Source: CAZXFA01 sp964640085 (GTDB lineage: Bacteria; Actinomycetota; UBA4738; HRBIN12). From it: a DNA stretch of 64,000 bases. Under the pieces are notes generated by a model. The model was not told the origin of the DNA, made no database searches, and saw only the letters and a program-made list of their open reading frames with translations. Positions 11,157-19,389 of this stretch are shown here, one piece after another. The position numbers and the translations under genes were made by a program. Within the stretch, counting starts at the first letter, position 1; each line of letters starts with the position of its first letter. Where the stretch lies: assembly GCA_964640085.1 (NCBI GenBank), contig CAZXFA010000003.1, forward strand, positions 62,001-126,000, read 5' to 3'.

Positions 11157-11792
11157 TCAGCGCTCCGCCGATCCGACGAGCTCCAGCAGGTAGGGGTTCC
11201 GCGCACGCTCCCGCGCGACCGTGGTCCGCGGGCCGTGGCCGGGGAAGACGTCGAGGGGGTTGGGCAACTCCAGGAACCTCCGGAGGCTGCGCTGCATCGC
11301 GACCGGCGAGGAGTTCGGGAAGTCGCTCCGCCCGATCGTTCCGGCGAACACCAGGTCGCCGGAAAGAACCCACCCGTCGGTCCGGTAGCAGACGCTGCCG
11401 GGCGTGTGCCCTGGCGTGTGCAGCACCTGGATCTCGAACCCGGCGAAGGCGAGCTCGTCCCCCTCGGCGACGGTCCGGACGTCCTTCACCGGGACCGGCG
11501 GGGCCGGCATCCCGGCGCCCCACGTGGCCGGATCGGTCAAGGCCGCGGCGTCGTCCTCGTGGATGTAGAGCGGCAGATCATCCCGGCAGAGCTCGGCGGC
11601 CGCCCCGATGTGGTCGTAGTGGCCGTGCGTGGCGAGGACGGCGACGGGCCGACGTCCTTCGACGTCGAGCATCCGGCGCACGACCCCGGTCGAGAACCCC
11701 GGATCGACGACCACCGCCTCGTGGGTGCCGGCGGAGCCGATCAGCCAGCAGTTGCTCTCGAACGAGTTGTCGGAGAAGACGTCCAGGAACAT
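11157..11792 (-). CDS. metallo-beta-lactamase-fold hydrolase (glyoxalase II-like)
   Basis: A 211-residue cytosolic hydrolase. The zinc motif THGHYDHIGAA (HxHxDH) is near residue 52, further ligands are HTPGHTPGSVCY (His) and LVFAGTIGRSDF, and FPGHGPRT holds the last His. The family includes hydroxyacylglutathione hydrolases and many small thioester hydrolases. Genes of this type commonly sit between relA/dtd and hisS in actinobacteria. No mycothiol-specific residue can be named, so the substrate stays open. Confidence 0.85.
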   Translation of the reverse strand: MFLDVFSDNSFESNCWLIGSAGTHEAVVVDPGFSTGVVRRMLDVEGRRPVAVLATHGHYDHIGAAAELCRDDLPLYIHEDDAAALTDPATWGAGMPAPPVPVKDVRTVAEGDELAFAGFEIQVLHTPGHTPGSVCYRTDGWVLSGDLVFAGTIGRSDFPNSSPVAMQRSLRRFLELPNPLDVFPGHGPRTTVARERARNPYLLELVGSAER

Positions 11793-11842
11793 GGGGCGGC
11801 CATCGTATCCGACCGGACCCGACCCCCGAGCGCTCCCGGTCG

Positions 11843-12289
11843 CTACCGATCCGCCGCGTCGATCCAGAGCGTGACGGGGCCGTCGTTCACGAGGTCGACC
11901 TCCATGTGCTCCCGGAACGCGCCCCGACGCACATCGGCGCCCCGGGCCTCGAGGGCCCGAGCGAACGCCTCGACGCGATCGGCGGCCACCTCGGGCCGCG
12001 CGGCCCTGTCCCAGGACGGCCGGCGGCCCCGGCGAACGTCCCCATACAGGGTGAACTGTGGGACGACGAGCACCTGGCCGCCCACGTCGGAGAGCGAACG
12101 GCTCAACTTCCCCTGCTCGTCCTCGAACACCCGTAGGCGGAACACCTTCTCGGCCAGCCGGTCGTACTCGCCGAACGCGTCGTCCTTCCCCACCCCGACC
12201 AGCAGCAGGAACCCACGACCGATCTCGGCGACCGGCTCGCCCCGGACGCGGACCGCGGCCCGGGACACACGCTGGAGGAGGATCCGCAT
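11843..12289 (-). CDS. dtd: D-aminoacyl-tRNA deacylase
   Basis: Hydrolyses D-amino acids (and glycine from tRNA-Ala in the family) mischarged on tRNA. It is 148 residues, the normal length. It starts MRILLQRVSRAAV and has the central PQFTLYGD in place of the usual SQFTL and the C-terminal NDGPVTLWI, which contains the Gly-cisPro chirality motif. The Ser-to-Pro change in the first motif is a variation to note, but other key residues are kept. It lies 3 bp downstream of relA. Confidence 0.92.
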   Translation of the reverse strand: MRILLQRVSRAAVRVRGEPVAEIGRGFLLLVGVGKDDAFGEYDRLAEKVFRLRVFEDEQGKLSRSLSDVGGQVLVVPQFTLYGDVRRGRRPSWDRAARPEVAADRVEAFARALEARGADVRRGAFREHMEVDLVNDGPVTLWIDAADR

Positions 12290-12292
12290 CCG

Positions 12293-14542
12293 CTAGCGGG
12301 GGATCACGCGGAAGGCGTCGTAGACGTTCTCGACCTTCTTCACCGCGGTCAGGATCCCCGCGAGATGCGTGATGTCGGCCAGCTCGAACGTGAACCGCAG
12401 GGTCGTCGTCCGGTCGCGCCCGACCATCGAGGTGGCCGACAGGATGTTCACGTGGTGATCGGAGAGCACGGTCGCCACGTCCGAAAGCAGACGGGTCCGA
12501 TCAAGGGCTTCCACCTGGATCGCGACCACGAACGACGTGGACTTGCCTCCGCGCCAGGAGACGTCGATCAAGCGCTCCGGCTGCGCCGAGAGCGCCCGGG
12601 CGTTCGGGCAGTCCGTCCGGTGGACGCTGACCCCCTGGCCGCGCGTGACGAAGCCCATGATCTCGTCGCCGGGCACCGGCGTGCAGCAGCGGGCCAGCCG
12701 CACCCAGACGTCCACCGACCCCGGAACCACCACGCCGGAGGTCAGATCCGGCTTCTCGATCCGGACCGGCCGGGCGAGCGGCACCTCCCGCACATCCTCC
12801 TCGATCGTGCCGCTCACGCTCCGGATCAGCCGGGCCACGACCGACTGCGGTGAGACGTGTCCCTCCCCCAGCGCCACGTACAGCGCATCCAGGTTCGGGA
12901 ACTTCATCTCGTCGGCGAGCTGTCGCAGGGTGTCCTCGGTCGCCAGCCGCTTGAAGGGCACGTTCTGTCGTCGCATCAGGCGCTGGAGCGCCTCCTTGCC
13001 CTCCTCGAGGGCGTCCTCCCGTCGCTCCCGGCTGAACCACTGCCGGATCTTGTTCCGGGCCCGAGGAGTCTTCACGAACTTCAGCCAGTCCTGCGAGGGG
13101 CCCTCGCTCTCGGCCCGCGAGGCCAGGATCTCCACCGTGTCGCCTGTCCGGAGCTCGTAGTCGAGCGGTACCAGCTTCCCGTTCACCTTCGCGCCGATCG
13201 TCCGGTGCCCGATCTCGGTGTGGATCGCGTAGGCGAAGTCGACCGGGGTCGCGCCGGCCGGGAGGTTCATCACGTCGCCCTTCGGGGTGAAGATGAAGAC
13301 CTGCCCGCCGTACAGGTCGATCTTCAGGCCCTCCATGAACTCCCGCGGGTCGGCCATGTCCTTCAGCCACTCGAGCATCTGGCCGAGCCACGCGAGGTCG
13401 GCGGCCTCCTTGGCCTTCTTCCCGTCCCGTCCCTCCTTGTACCGCCAGTGGGCCGCGATCCCGAACTCCGCCGTCCGGTGCATGTCTCGCGTGCGGATCT
13501 GGACCTCGATCGGTCGCCCCTCCAGACCAACCACGGTCGTGTGCAGCGACTGGTACATGTTGGACTTGGGCATCGCCACGTAGTCCTTGAAGCGACCCGG
13601 GACGGGCTTCCACAGGGAATGAACCGCGCCGAGCGCCCCGTAGCAGTCGCGGACGTTGTCGACGAGCACGCGGATCGCGGCCAGGTCGTAGATCTCGTTG
13701 AACTCCTTGCCGCCGACCACCATCTTCTCGTAGATCGAGTACAGGTGCTTCGGGCGGCCGACCACCTCGGCCTTCACACCGGCCTCCCGGAGCCGGGCGC
13801 GCGCCGCGTCGAGGACGGCGTTCACGTACTCCTGGCGTTCGCCCCGACGCTTCTCGACCAGGCTGGCGATCTCCCGGTACGGACCGGGGTGCAGGGTCTT
13901 GAAGGCCAGGTCCTCCAGCTCCCACTTGATCTGCTGGACGCCCAGGCGATGGGCGAGCGGTGCGTAGATGTCGAGGGTCTCGGTCCCGATCCGTCGCTGC
14001 TTCTCGGGCGGCAACGGCGCCAGGGTCCGCATGTTGTGGAGCCGGTCGGCCAGCTTGATCAGCAGCACCCGGATGTCGCCGGCCATCGCCACGATCATCT
14101 TCCGGACGTTCTCGGCCTGTTCCTGCTCGCGGCTGCGGGGGGGGACCCGATCCAGCTTCGTGAGGCCGTCCACGATCCGCGCGACCTCGGGTCCGAACTC
14201 CGATCCGAGCTGGTCGAGGGTGACGTCGGTGTCCTCCACGGTGTCGTGGAGCAGGGCCGCCTGGAGGGTGGTGGTGTCCAGCCCCAGGTCAGCCAGCACC
14301 TGAGCGACGGCCAACGGGTGCTGGATGAAGTCCTCGCCCGACAGGCGCGTCTGTCCCGCGTGCTGCGTCTCCGCGAACCGGTAGGCGCGCTCGATCTCGC
14401 GGAGGTCGGCCTTCGGGTTATAGGACTTGACCTTCTTCAGCAGCGTCTCGATGCCGGCCCGTTCCGGAGCCGGGTCCCCGCGACGCAGGCGAGAGACGAT
14501 CCCGCCCCGCCGTTCGGTCTTGACCTGCTCCGGGCCGTCCAT
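12293..14542 (-). CDS. relA: bifunctional (p)ppGpp synthetase/hydrolase (RelA/SpoT, Rsh)
   Basis: Makes and degrades the stringent-response alarmone ppGpp. In the 749 residues the N-terminal HD hydrolase domain is intact (ALLHDTVEDTDVT), so the enzyme should be bifunctional. The synthetase domain follows with GRFKDYVAMPKSNMYQSLH and FGIAAHWRYKEG, then a TGS domain (VFIFTPKGDVMNLPAGATP), a zinc-finger/helical region (RLARCCTPVPGDEI) and a C-terminal ACT domain. The ATG at 14542 has GGAGG 7 bases upstream. The order apt-relA-dtd is typical of actinobacteria. Confidence 0.96.
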   Translation of the reverse strand: MDGPEQVKTERRGGIVSRLRRGDPAPERAGIETLLKKVKSYNPKADLREIERAYRFAETQHAGQTRLSGEDFIQHPLAVAQVLADLGLDTTTLQAALLHDTVEDTDVTLDQLGSEFGPEVARIVDGLTKLDRVPPRSREQEQAENVRKMIVAMAGDIRVLLIKLADRLHNMRTLAPLPPEKQRRIGTETLDIYAPLAHRLGVQQIKWELEDLAFKTLHPGPYREIASLVEKRRGERQEYVNAVLDAARARLREAGVKAEVVGRPKHLYSIYEKMVVGGKEFNEIYDLAAIRVLVDNVRDCYGALGAVHSLWKPVPGRFKDYVAMPKSNMYQSLHTTVVGLEGRPIEVQIRTRDMHRTAEFGIAAHWRYKEGRDGKKAKEAADLAWLGQMLEWLKDMADPREFMEGLKIDLYGGQVFIFTPKGDVMNLPAGATPVDFAYAIHTEIGHRTIGAKVNGKLVPLDYELRTGDTVEILASRAESEGPSQDWLKFVKTPRARNKIRQWFSRERREDALEEGKEALQRLMRRQNVPFKRLATEDTLRQLADEMKFPNLDALYVALGEGHVSPQSVVARLIRSVSGTIEEDVREVPLARPVRIEKPDLTSGVVVPGSVDVWVRLARCCTPVPGDEIMGFVTRGQGVSVHRTDCPNARALSAQPERLIDVSWRGGKSTSFVVAIQVEALDRTRLLSDVATVLSDHHVNILSATSMVGRDRTTTLRFTFELADITHLAGILTAVKKVENVYDAFRVIPR

Positions 14543-14602
14543 GGATCCGCCTCCATCGCCTGGAAGCCCAGTGTAGCCCGGAGGCCCGCCGAGCCCGAGG
14601 GT

Positions 14603-15124
14603 TCAGTAAGCGACCAGCGTGAACAGGTCGTACCCCTCGAGACGGTCCCGTCCCTTCAGGAACCCGAGCTCGATCAGGCACGCGATCCCGACGACCTTGC
14701 CGCCGATCCGCTCCACCAGGTGGGCCGCCGCCCTCGCGGTGCCACCCGTGGCCAGCACGTCGTCCACGACCAGCACCCGCTCCCCAGGCTTGACGGCGTC
14801 TCGGTGGATCTCGAGCGCCGACGTGCCGTACTCGAGCTCGTACTCGGCCAACTCCGTATGGTACGGGAGCTTGTCCTTCTTCCGCACCGGGACGAATCCG
14901 GCGCCGAAGTGGTACGCGACCGGCGAGGCGATGATGAACCCGCGGGCCTCGATACCGACCACCTTGTCCACGTTCCCCCGCCCGAAGTGGACCACGATCA
15001 GGTCGATCACCGTGGAGAAGGCGATCTCGTCGGCCAGGAGCGGCGTGATGTCCTTGAACATCACGCCTTCCTGGGGGAAGTCGGGCACGTCCCGGATCAG
15101 CGCCTTGATCTGATCGATGTCCAC
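14603..15124 (-). CDS. apt: adenine phosphoribosyltransferase
   Basis: Salvages adenine to AMP using PRPP. It is 173 residues. The N-terminal IRDVPDFPQEGVMFKDITPLL is the APT signature and VLVVDDVLATGGTARAA is the PRPP-binding loop. The GTG start at 15124 is preceded by GGAGGT, 4 bp after the secF stop. Position between secF and relA is conserved in actinobacteria. Confidence 0.95.
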   Translation of the reverse strand: MDIDQIKALIRDVPDFPQEGVMFKDITPLLADEIAFSTVIDLIVVHFGRGNVDKVVGIEARGFIIASPVAYHFGAGFVPVRKKDKLPYHTELAEYELEYGTSALEIHRDAVKPGERVLVVDDVLATGGTARAAAHLVERIGGKVVGIACLIELGFLKGRDRLEGYDLFTLVAY

Positions 15125-15128
15125 GGGG

Positions 15129-16265
15129 CTACCTCCGCTTGCGCTTGGACGACGGCTTGCGCCGGCTCCGCGGCCTCGGTCGTTGACCGGACGGTCGGGG
15201 CCGGGTACCGCCCGGAGCCGAGGGGGCGGCCGCCCCGACGTGGGCCGCCTCGGGCGCTGGTTCCTCCGCGGACGAGGGGACGGCCCGCAGCCGCCGCTCG
15301 GCGGCGGGCTTGGCTTCCAGGCGGGCGCGGAGCTGGCGGAACCGCTGCTCCCGCTCCTTCAGGACCACCAGGATCGGGGTGGCGACGAAGATCGACGAGT
15401 AGGCGCCGGTGATCGTTCCGATCAGCATCGCGAACGCGAAGTCCTTCAGCGTGTCGCCTCCGAACAGCAACAGGGAGAAGATCGGGAGCACGACGACCAG
15501 CGACGTGTTCACCGAGCGCATCAGCACCTGGTTCATCGACAGGTTGGCGACGCCCTCGTACGTGTCCTTGGCCAGCAGGGCCGGGGACTCGGTGTTCTCC
15601 TTCACCTTGTCGAAGATCACGACCGTGTCGTACAGGGAGAACCCGAGGATCGTCAGGATCGCGATCACGGTCGCCGGCGAGACCTGTCGGCCCGTGAGGG
15701 CGTACACGCCGGCGGTGATCAGCACGTCGTGGACCATCGCGGCGAGCGCCCCGATCGCCATCTTCCACTCGAAGCGGAAGGTGATGTAGATCGCGATCGC
15801 GACGAGCACCACCCCAAGCCCGATCAGCGCCTGCCGCGAGATCTGCTCCCCCCACGTCGGACCGACGACCTGGACGCTCACCTCGGACGCCTCGACCCCC
15901 GCCTGCGCCGCCAGGGCCTCGGTCAGCGCCGCGCGCTGCTCCGCCGTCAGGTCGGTGAGCGCCGTCGTCCGGATCTGTATCCGGTTCCCTCCGACGGACT
16001 GGATCTCCGCCTCGCCGCGACCGTAGGGATCGGCGGCCAGCAGATCGCGGATCTGCTCGACGTCAACGCCGGTGCGATTCTCGTACTGGATCAGCGTCCC
16101 TCCGGTGAAGTCGATCGAGTAGTTGAGCCCCCGCACGAACAGCCCGAGGAGTGCGAACGCGACGGCCGTCCCGGAGAGGATGGCCCACCACCGCCGATGC
16201 TGGACGATGGGGAACCGCGGGGTGCGATAGCCGCGGAACACGTCGAAGGCGTGGCGCAGGTTCAC
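15129..16265 (-). CDS. secF: protein translocase subunit SecF
   Basis: Membrane subunit of the Sec accessory complex that uses proton motive force to complete export. The 378 residues comprise an N-terminal membrane helix, the extracytoplasmic domain with GLNYSIDFTGGTLIQY, a five-helix membrane domain (GFSLYDTVVIFDKVKEN, NTSLVVVLPIFSLLLFGG) and a long basic Pro/Arg/Lys-rich C-terminal tail of about 80 residues. GTG at 16265 overlaps the secD stop by four bases (GTGA), so the two are coupled. Confidence 0.95.
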   Translation of the reverse strand: MNLRHAFDVFRGYRTPRFPIVQHRRWWAILSGTAVAFALLGLFVRGLNYSIDFTGGTLIQYENRTGVDVEQIRDLLAADPYGRGEAEIQSVGGNRIQIRTTALTDLTAEQRAALTEALAAQAGVEASEVSVQVVGPTWGEQISRQALIGLGVVLVAIAIYITFRFEWKMAIGALAAMVHDVLITAGVYALTGRQVSPATVIAILTILGFSLYDTVVIFDKVKENTESPALLAKDTYEGVANLSMNQVLMRSVNTSLVVVLPIFSLLLFGGDTLKDFAFAMLIGTITGAYSSIFVATPILVVLKEREQRFRQLRARLEAKPAAERRLRAVPSSAEEPAPEAAHVGAAAPSAPGGTRPRPSGQRPRPRSRRKPSSKRKRR

Positions 16266-18244
16266 CGCGAACCCCCGGCGATCGCCGGCGCCACCTCGTG
16301 GTCGGCCGCGACGCCGCTGGTGATCCCGACCCCACGCATCGTGACCAGCCGCTCGTTCCTCGCCAGCAGGAACACTGCCGGGCGCTTGAAGAAGTAGACG
16401 ACGAGCAGGTCGAGCAGCACGGCCACCCCGAGAGTCAATGCGAACCCGCGCACCGAGCTGATCGCCGTCACGTACAGGACGAAGGCCGCGAGCGCGGTAA
16501 CGATGTCCGCCGCGACGATCGTCCGGAACGCCCGCTTGAACGCCGGCTGGACCGCGGTGCGCGGAGACTTCCCGGCGTGGACCTCGTCCTTGAACCGCTC
16601 GAAGAACACGATGTACGAGTCGGCCGTCACCCCGAGCGAGATCACCAGGCCCGCCACGCCGGCCAGCGTCAGGCTGTACCCGATCGTGCGTCCGGCGACG
16701 GCGACGAGCGCGAGCGCCAGCACCGCCCAGATCGCCATCCCCAACCAGGCCACCAGGGCGAGGATCCGGTAGTAGAAGAGCAGGTACAGGGCCAGGAGGA
16801 TCAGGCCCGCGATCCCGGCCAGCAGGCCCTGCTGGAGGGATTCCTCGCCCAGCGTGGGGCTCACGGTGAGCACCTGCTCGGTGGTGAGGTTGACCGGCAG
16901 GGCCCCGGCGTTCAGCTGGGTCGCCAGGTCCTTGGCCCGGTTCTCGGTGAAGCTGCCCGTGATGACCCCGCTGCCCCCGGTGATCGGGCTCTCCACCGTC
17001 GGCGCCGAGATGACCGTCTGGTCGACCACGATCGCGAGCTGGCGTCCGACGAGACGGGTCGTCACCTCGGCGAAGTCGCCGGCGCCCTCGCTCGTGAGAT
17101 CGAAGGCGATCTGCCACCCTTGCCCGACCGCCGTCTGTCCGCCCGTGTCGTACACGGCGCTCGCGCGCCGGATCGCGTCGCCCGTTATCAGGACCGGACC
17201 GAGCTTGTACTTGGTCTCACCGTCGCGGTCCAGGAACACGACCTGCTGGTCCCGGAGCGCCTCGAACGTGCAGGCCTCGCTCTCGCGCTCGGCCGGTCCG
17301 GCGCACGTGAGCGGTGTGGCGTCGTATCCGGGGGTGGTCGGGGTGAGGGTCTCCAGCACCTCGCGTTGCTCGAGCCGCGCGGTCTGCCCGATCACCTGCA
17401 GCAGGCGCTCCTGCCCCGTCTCCTGGAGCCGAGCCTCGGCGGCGTCCCGGGTGAGGAAGCATCCGAGCTGCCGGTCGGCCGAGCTCAGCACGCAGAACTC
17501 CTGGTCCACGGCATCGACCGTCAGCCCGTCCATCTGGGCCTGCGCCTCGTCCCGGGTCGGGTAGCAGGCCGCGCCTTCGTCGCTGGTCAGGGTCGACCCC
17601 TCACCGTCCTGGACGCAGAAGCTCTGGGTCAGGCTCGTTCCGATCCCCCCCAGGGCCGCGTCGGCCTCCTCGCGCGTGTCGAACAGCGGATCCTCCGGCA
17701 GCCCGGTGCCGACCAACGCGAAGCCGTCGTCCCGCTCCTCGACCGAGATCGCCTCCAGCGCGTCGTTGGCCTCCCGTCGGGAGCCGAAGCACGGCGGCGT
17801 GTCACCCCACAGGTCCCCGGTCAGGCAGACGGACTGGACCACCGGGGCGACGGTGGCCGACCCGAACGCCTCCTCCGCGTCGGACATCTGGTCGAAGCAC
17901 CCGTAGCTCACCCCGTCCGCATCCAGCAGGCAGGAGCGATCCACCGCTCGCTCCCGGATCGTTCCCCGTGCCAGCCCCGGGATCTGCACCTCGATGTTGG
18001 CGCCGGTCACGTAGAGGACGGGCTCGGCCGTGCCGAACGCGTCGATGCGCTCCCGGATGTTCTCCAACGCCTGGTCCATGACGTCGGGGGGCGTCCCGTC
18101 GGGCGCGGAGAGGATCACCGAGACGCCGCCCTCGAGATCGAGCCCGAGGACCGGCCGGGTCCCCGTCGCGAACGCCGCCACCGAGCCGCCCACCAGCGCG
18201 AGCACGAACGCGATCGAGACCCACAGGGGGCGGGTGCGCCTCAC
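16262..18244 (-). CDS. secD: protein translocase subunit SecD with a tandem-repeat insert
   Basis: Partner of SecF in Sec-dependent export. The 660 residues start from the GTG at 18244, which overlaps the upstream HD gene stop. Family parts are the first membrane helix with GLDLEGGVSVIL (residues 33-45), the P1 start GANIEVQIPGL (81-91), P1 continuing with GQTARLEQREV (about 286-296), and the C-terminal membrane domain (LGVTADSYIVFFERFKDE). Between about residues 95 and 283 there is an insert with five repeat units and paired cysteines that standard SecD does not have at this place. The membrane part looks normal, so the protein is probably functional. Confidence 0.93.
   Translation of the reverse strand: MRRTRPLWVSIAFVLALVGGSVAAFATGTRPVLGLDLEGGVSVILSAPDGTPPDVMDQALENIRERIDAFGTAEPVLYVTGANIEVQIPGLARGTIRERAVDRSCLLDADGVSYGCFDQMSDAEEAFGSATVAPVVQSVCLTGDLWGDTPPCFGSRREANDALEAISVEERDDGFALVGTGLPEDPLFDTREEADAALGGIGTSLTQSFCVQDGEGSTLTSDEGAACYPTRDEAQAQMDGLTVDAVDQEFCVLSSADRQLGCFLTRDAAEARLQETGQERLLQVIGQTARLEQREVLETLTPTTPGYDATPLTCAGPAERESEACTFEALRDQQVVFLDRDGETKYKLGPVLITGDAIRRASAVYDTGGQTAVGQGWQIAFDLTSEGAGDFAEVTTRLVGRQLAIVVDQTVISAPTVESPITGGSGVITGSFTENRAKDLATQLNAGALPVNLTTEQVLTVSPTLGEESLQQGLLAGIAGLILLALYLLFYYRILALVAWLGMAIWAVLALALVAVAGRTIGYSLTLAGVAGLVISLGVTADSYIVFFERFKDEVHAGKSPRTAVQPAFKRAFRTIVAADIVTALAAFVLYVTAISSVRGFALTLGVAVLLDLLVVYFFKRPAVFLLARNERLVTMRGVGITSGVAADHEVAPAIAGGSR
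17417..17932 (-). repeat. five Cys-paired repeat units inside SecD
   Basis: Residues 105-276 of SecD contain five similar units starting at residues 105, 140, 175, 210 and 251, the first four exactly 35 residues apart. The pattern is Cys, 10 to 16 residues, Cys-Phe/Tyr, one residue, Thr/Ser, Arg or acidic, then A-x-A-x-x-L/M (for example CFGSRREANDALEAI and CYPTRDEAQAQMDGL). The third unit has lost both cysteines. The segment lies outside the membrane, where each Cys pair could form a disulfide. The fold is unknown; a SPOR-like half-repeat is one guess. Confidence 0.7.
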
Positions 18245-18972
18245 GCCAGCTCGGCTCCGTTGATGGTGAGCTTGAACCGGCAGTCCAAGACCTCGGCCGC
18301 CTTCCGGCACATCGCCATCCGACCGAGGAAGATCTCGAAGTACTCCATCACCTGGCTGATCGTGGTGTCGATCGTCAGCTCGAGCGTGATCGTCTTGGCG
18401 GTCGCATCGACCCGGAGGAACGACTGCTCCGCAGCGAAGTTGACGCGGTCGTGGATGTCGAACTCGATCTGTCCCGACTTGCGCACCCGGCTGCGATGGA
18501 CGTCGGACTTGTCGGCCAGGATCACGGCGGCGGAGACGGGTGACACGGCGGCCCCGTTCTCGTTCTCGTGGTTCGCGATCGCTGAGACGACCGGCGCCAG
18601 GTCGGCGGCGGGAACGCGGTCGCGCAGGGCGTGGTAGACGAGCAGGCCGCCCGTCTGGGGATGGGAATCCCGGGTCAGCATGTTCCCCACGTCGTGCAGG
18701 TAGCCCGCCACCGAGGCGATGTGGGCCGTGCGCTCGTCGAACCCGGTCCGGCTGAGCACGTTGTAGGCGATCCGGGCGGTGAGCGTCGCGTGGCGGAACC
18801 CGTGCTCCGTGTACCCGAGCCCCTCCATCACACGGTCGGCCGCCGAGATGAACGTGGAGAGCTCCGGGTCCTGCTGCACGGTCTCGAGCGTGAACGGGTG
18901 CGGCTCGACCGCCGGGGCGGTCGGGTCCCCGGTCCCCGCGGTCCCCTCGGCGGGCGCCGGTTCCGAGGTCAC
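18241..18972 (-). CDS. HD-domain phosphohydrolase between yajC and secD
   Basis: A 243-residue protein with an N-terminal Pro/Ala/Glu-rich stretch (about 30 residues) and an HD domain: HGFRHATLTARIAY, the metal pair in VAGYLHDVGNML and a later IANHENENG. The HD fold hydrolyses phosphomonoesters or cyclic nucleotides; no substrate can be named. GTG at 18972 overlaps the yajC stop and its own stop overlaps the secD start, so it is coupled on both sides to Sec genes. A role tied to protein export is only suggested by this position. Confidence 0.85.
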   Translation of the reverse strand: MTSEPAPAEGTAGTGDPTAPAVEPHPFTLETVQQDPELSTFISAADRVMEGLGYTEHGFRHATLTARIAYNVLSRTGFDERTAHIASVAGYLHDVGNMLTRDSHPQTGGLLVYHALRDRVPAADLAPVVSAIANHENENGAAVSPVSAAVILADKSDVHRSRVRKSGQIEFDIHDRVNFAAEQSFLRVDATAKTITLELTIDTTISQVMEYFEIFLGRMAMCRKAAEVLDCRFKLTINGAELA

Positions 18973-19325
18973 GGCCGCCGGTCGGCCTCCTCGTCGGGTG
19001 CGCCCTCGTCGAAGTCCTCGTCCTCGACGAACCGCTGGGCGATGCCCTGACGGACCATCCGGACCCGGGTGCCCGGGGCGATCTCGAGCAAGACCGTGCC
19101 CTCCTCGTCGTCGAGCTCGATGATGGTGCCGAACATCCCGCCCGTGGTCATCACCTCGTCCCCGACCTCGAGCGAGGCAAGCAGCGCCTGCTGCGCCTTC
19201 TGGCGGTTGCGCTGGGGACGGATCAGCAGGAAGTAGAAGCCCACGATCATCAGGACCGGAAGGGCGAGCCCGATGAGCGAGCTCCCCTGGCCGCCCGAGT
19301 CCTGGGCCAGGAGTTCGAAGAGCAT
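18969..19325 (-). CDS. yajC: preprotein translocase subunit YajC
   Basis: Small accessory membrane subunit of SecDF. In 118 residues there is one membrane helix (about 16-34, LIGLALPVLMIVGFYFLLI) followed directly by RPQRNRQK, the family signature, then a soluble domain with VGDEVMTTGGMFGTI and an acidic tail. Longer frames exist upstream, but ATG at 19325 has AAGGAGG 10 bases before it and gives the normal protein. First gene of yajC-HD-secD-secF-apt-relA. Confidence 0.93.
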   Translation of the reverse strand: MLFELLAQDSGGQGSSLIGLALPVLMIVGFYFLLIRPQRNRQKAQQALLASLEVGDEVMTTGGMFGTIIELDDEEGTVLLEIAPGTRVRMVRQGIAQRFVEDEDFDEGAPDEEADRRP

Positions 19326-19356
19326 GTGGGCGGAGCCTCCTTCGGGGTGACGAAGC

Positions 19357-19362
19357 AGCATA
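19357..19362 (-). promoter_or_regulatory. -10 hexamer upstream of yajC
   Basis: The minus strand reads TATGCT here, 31 bases before the yajC start, in the 64-base gap after ruvB. It would serve yajC, the HD gene, secD, secF and apt. No good -35 is visible, so the call rests on the hexamer and its position. Confidence 0.35.
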
Positions 19363-19389
19363 CAGGCTACCGCGCACCCCTCCCGCTGG

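Noticed and set aside
12857..15412. Plus-strand open frame of 851 codons opposite relA and apt
   Set aside because: Antisense shadow caused by high third-position GC in relA, apt and secF.
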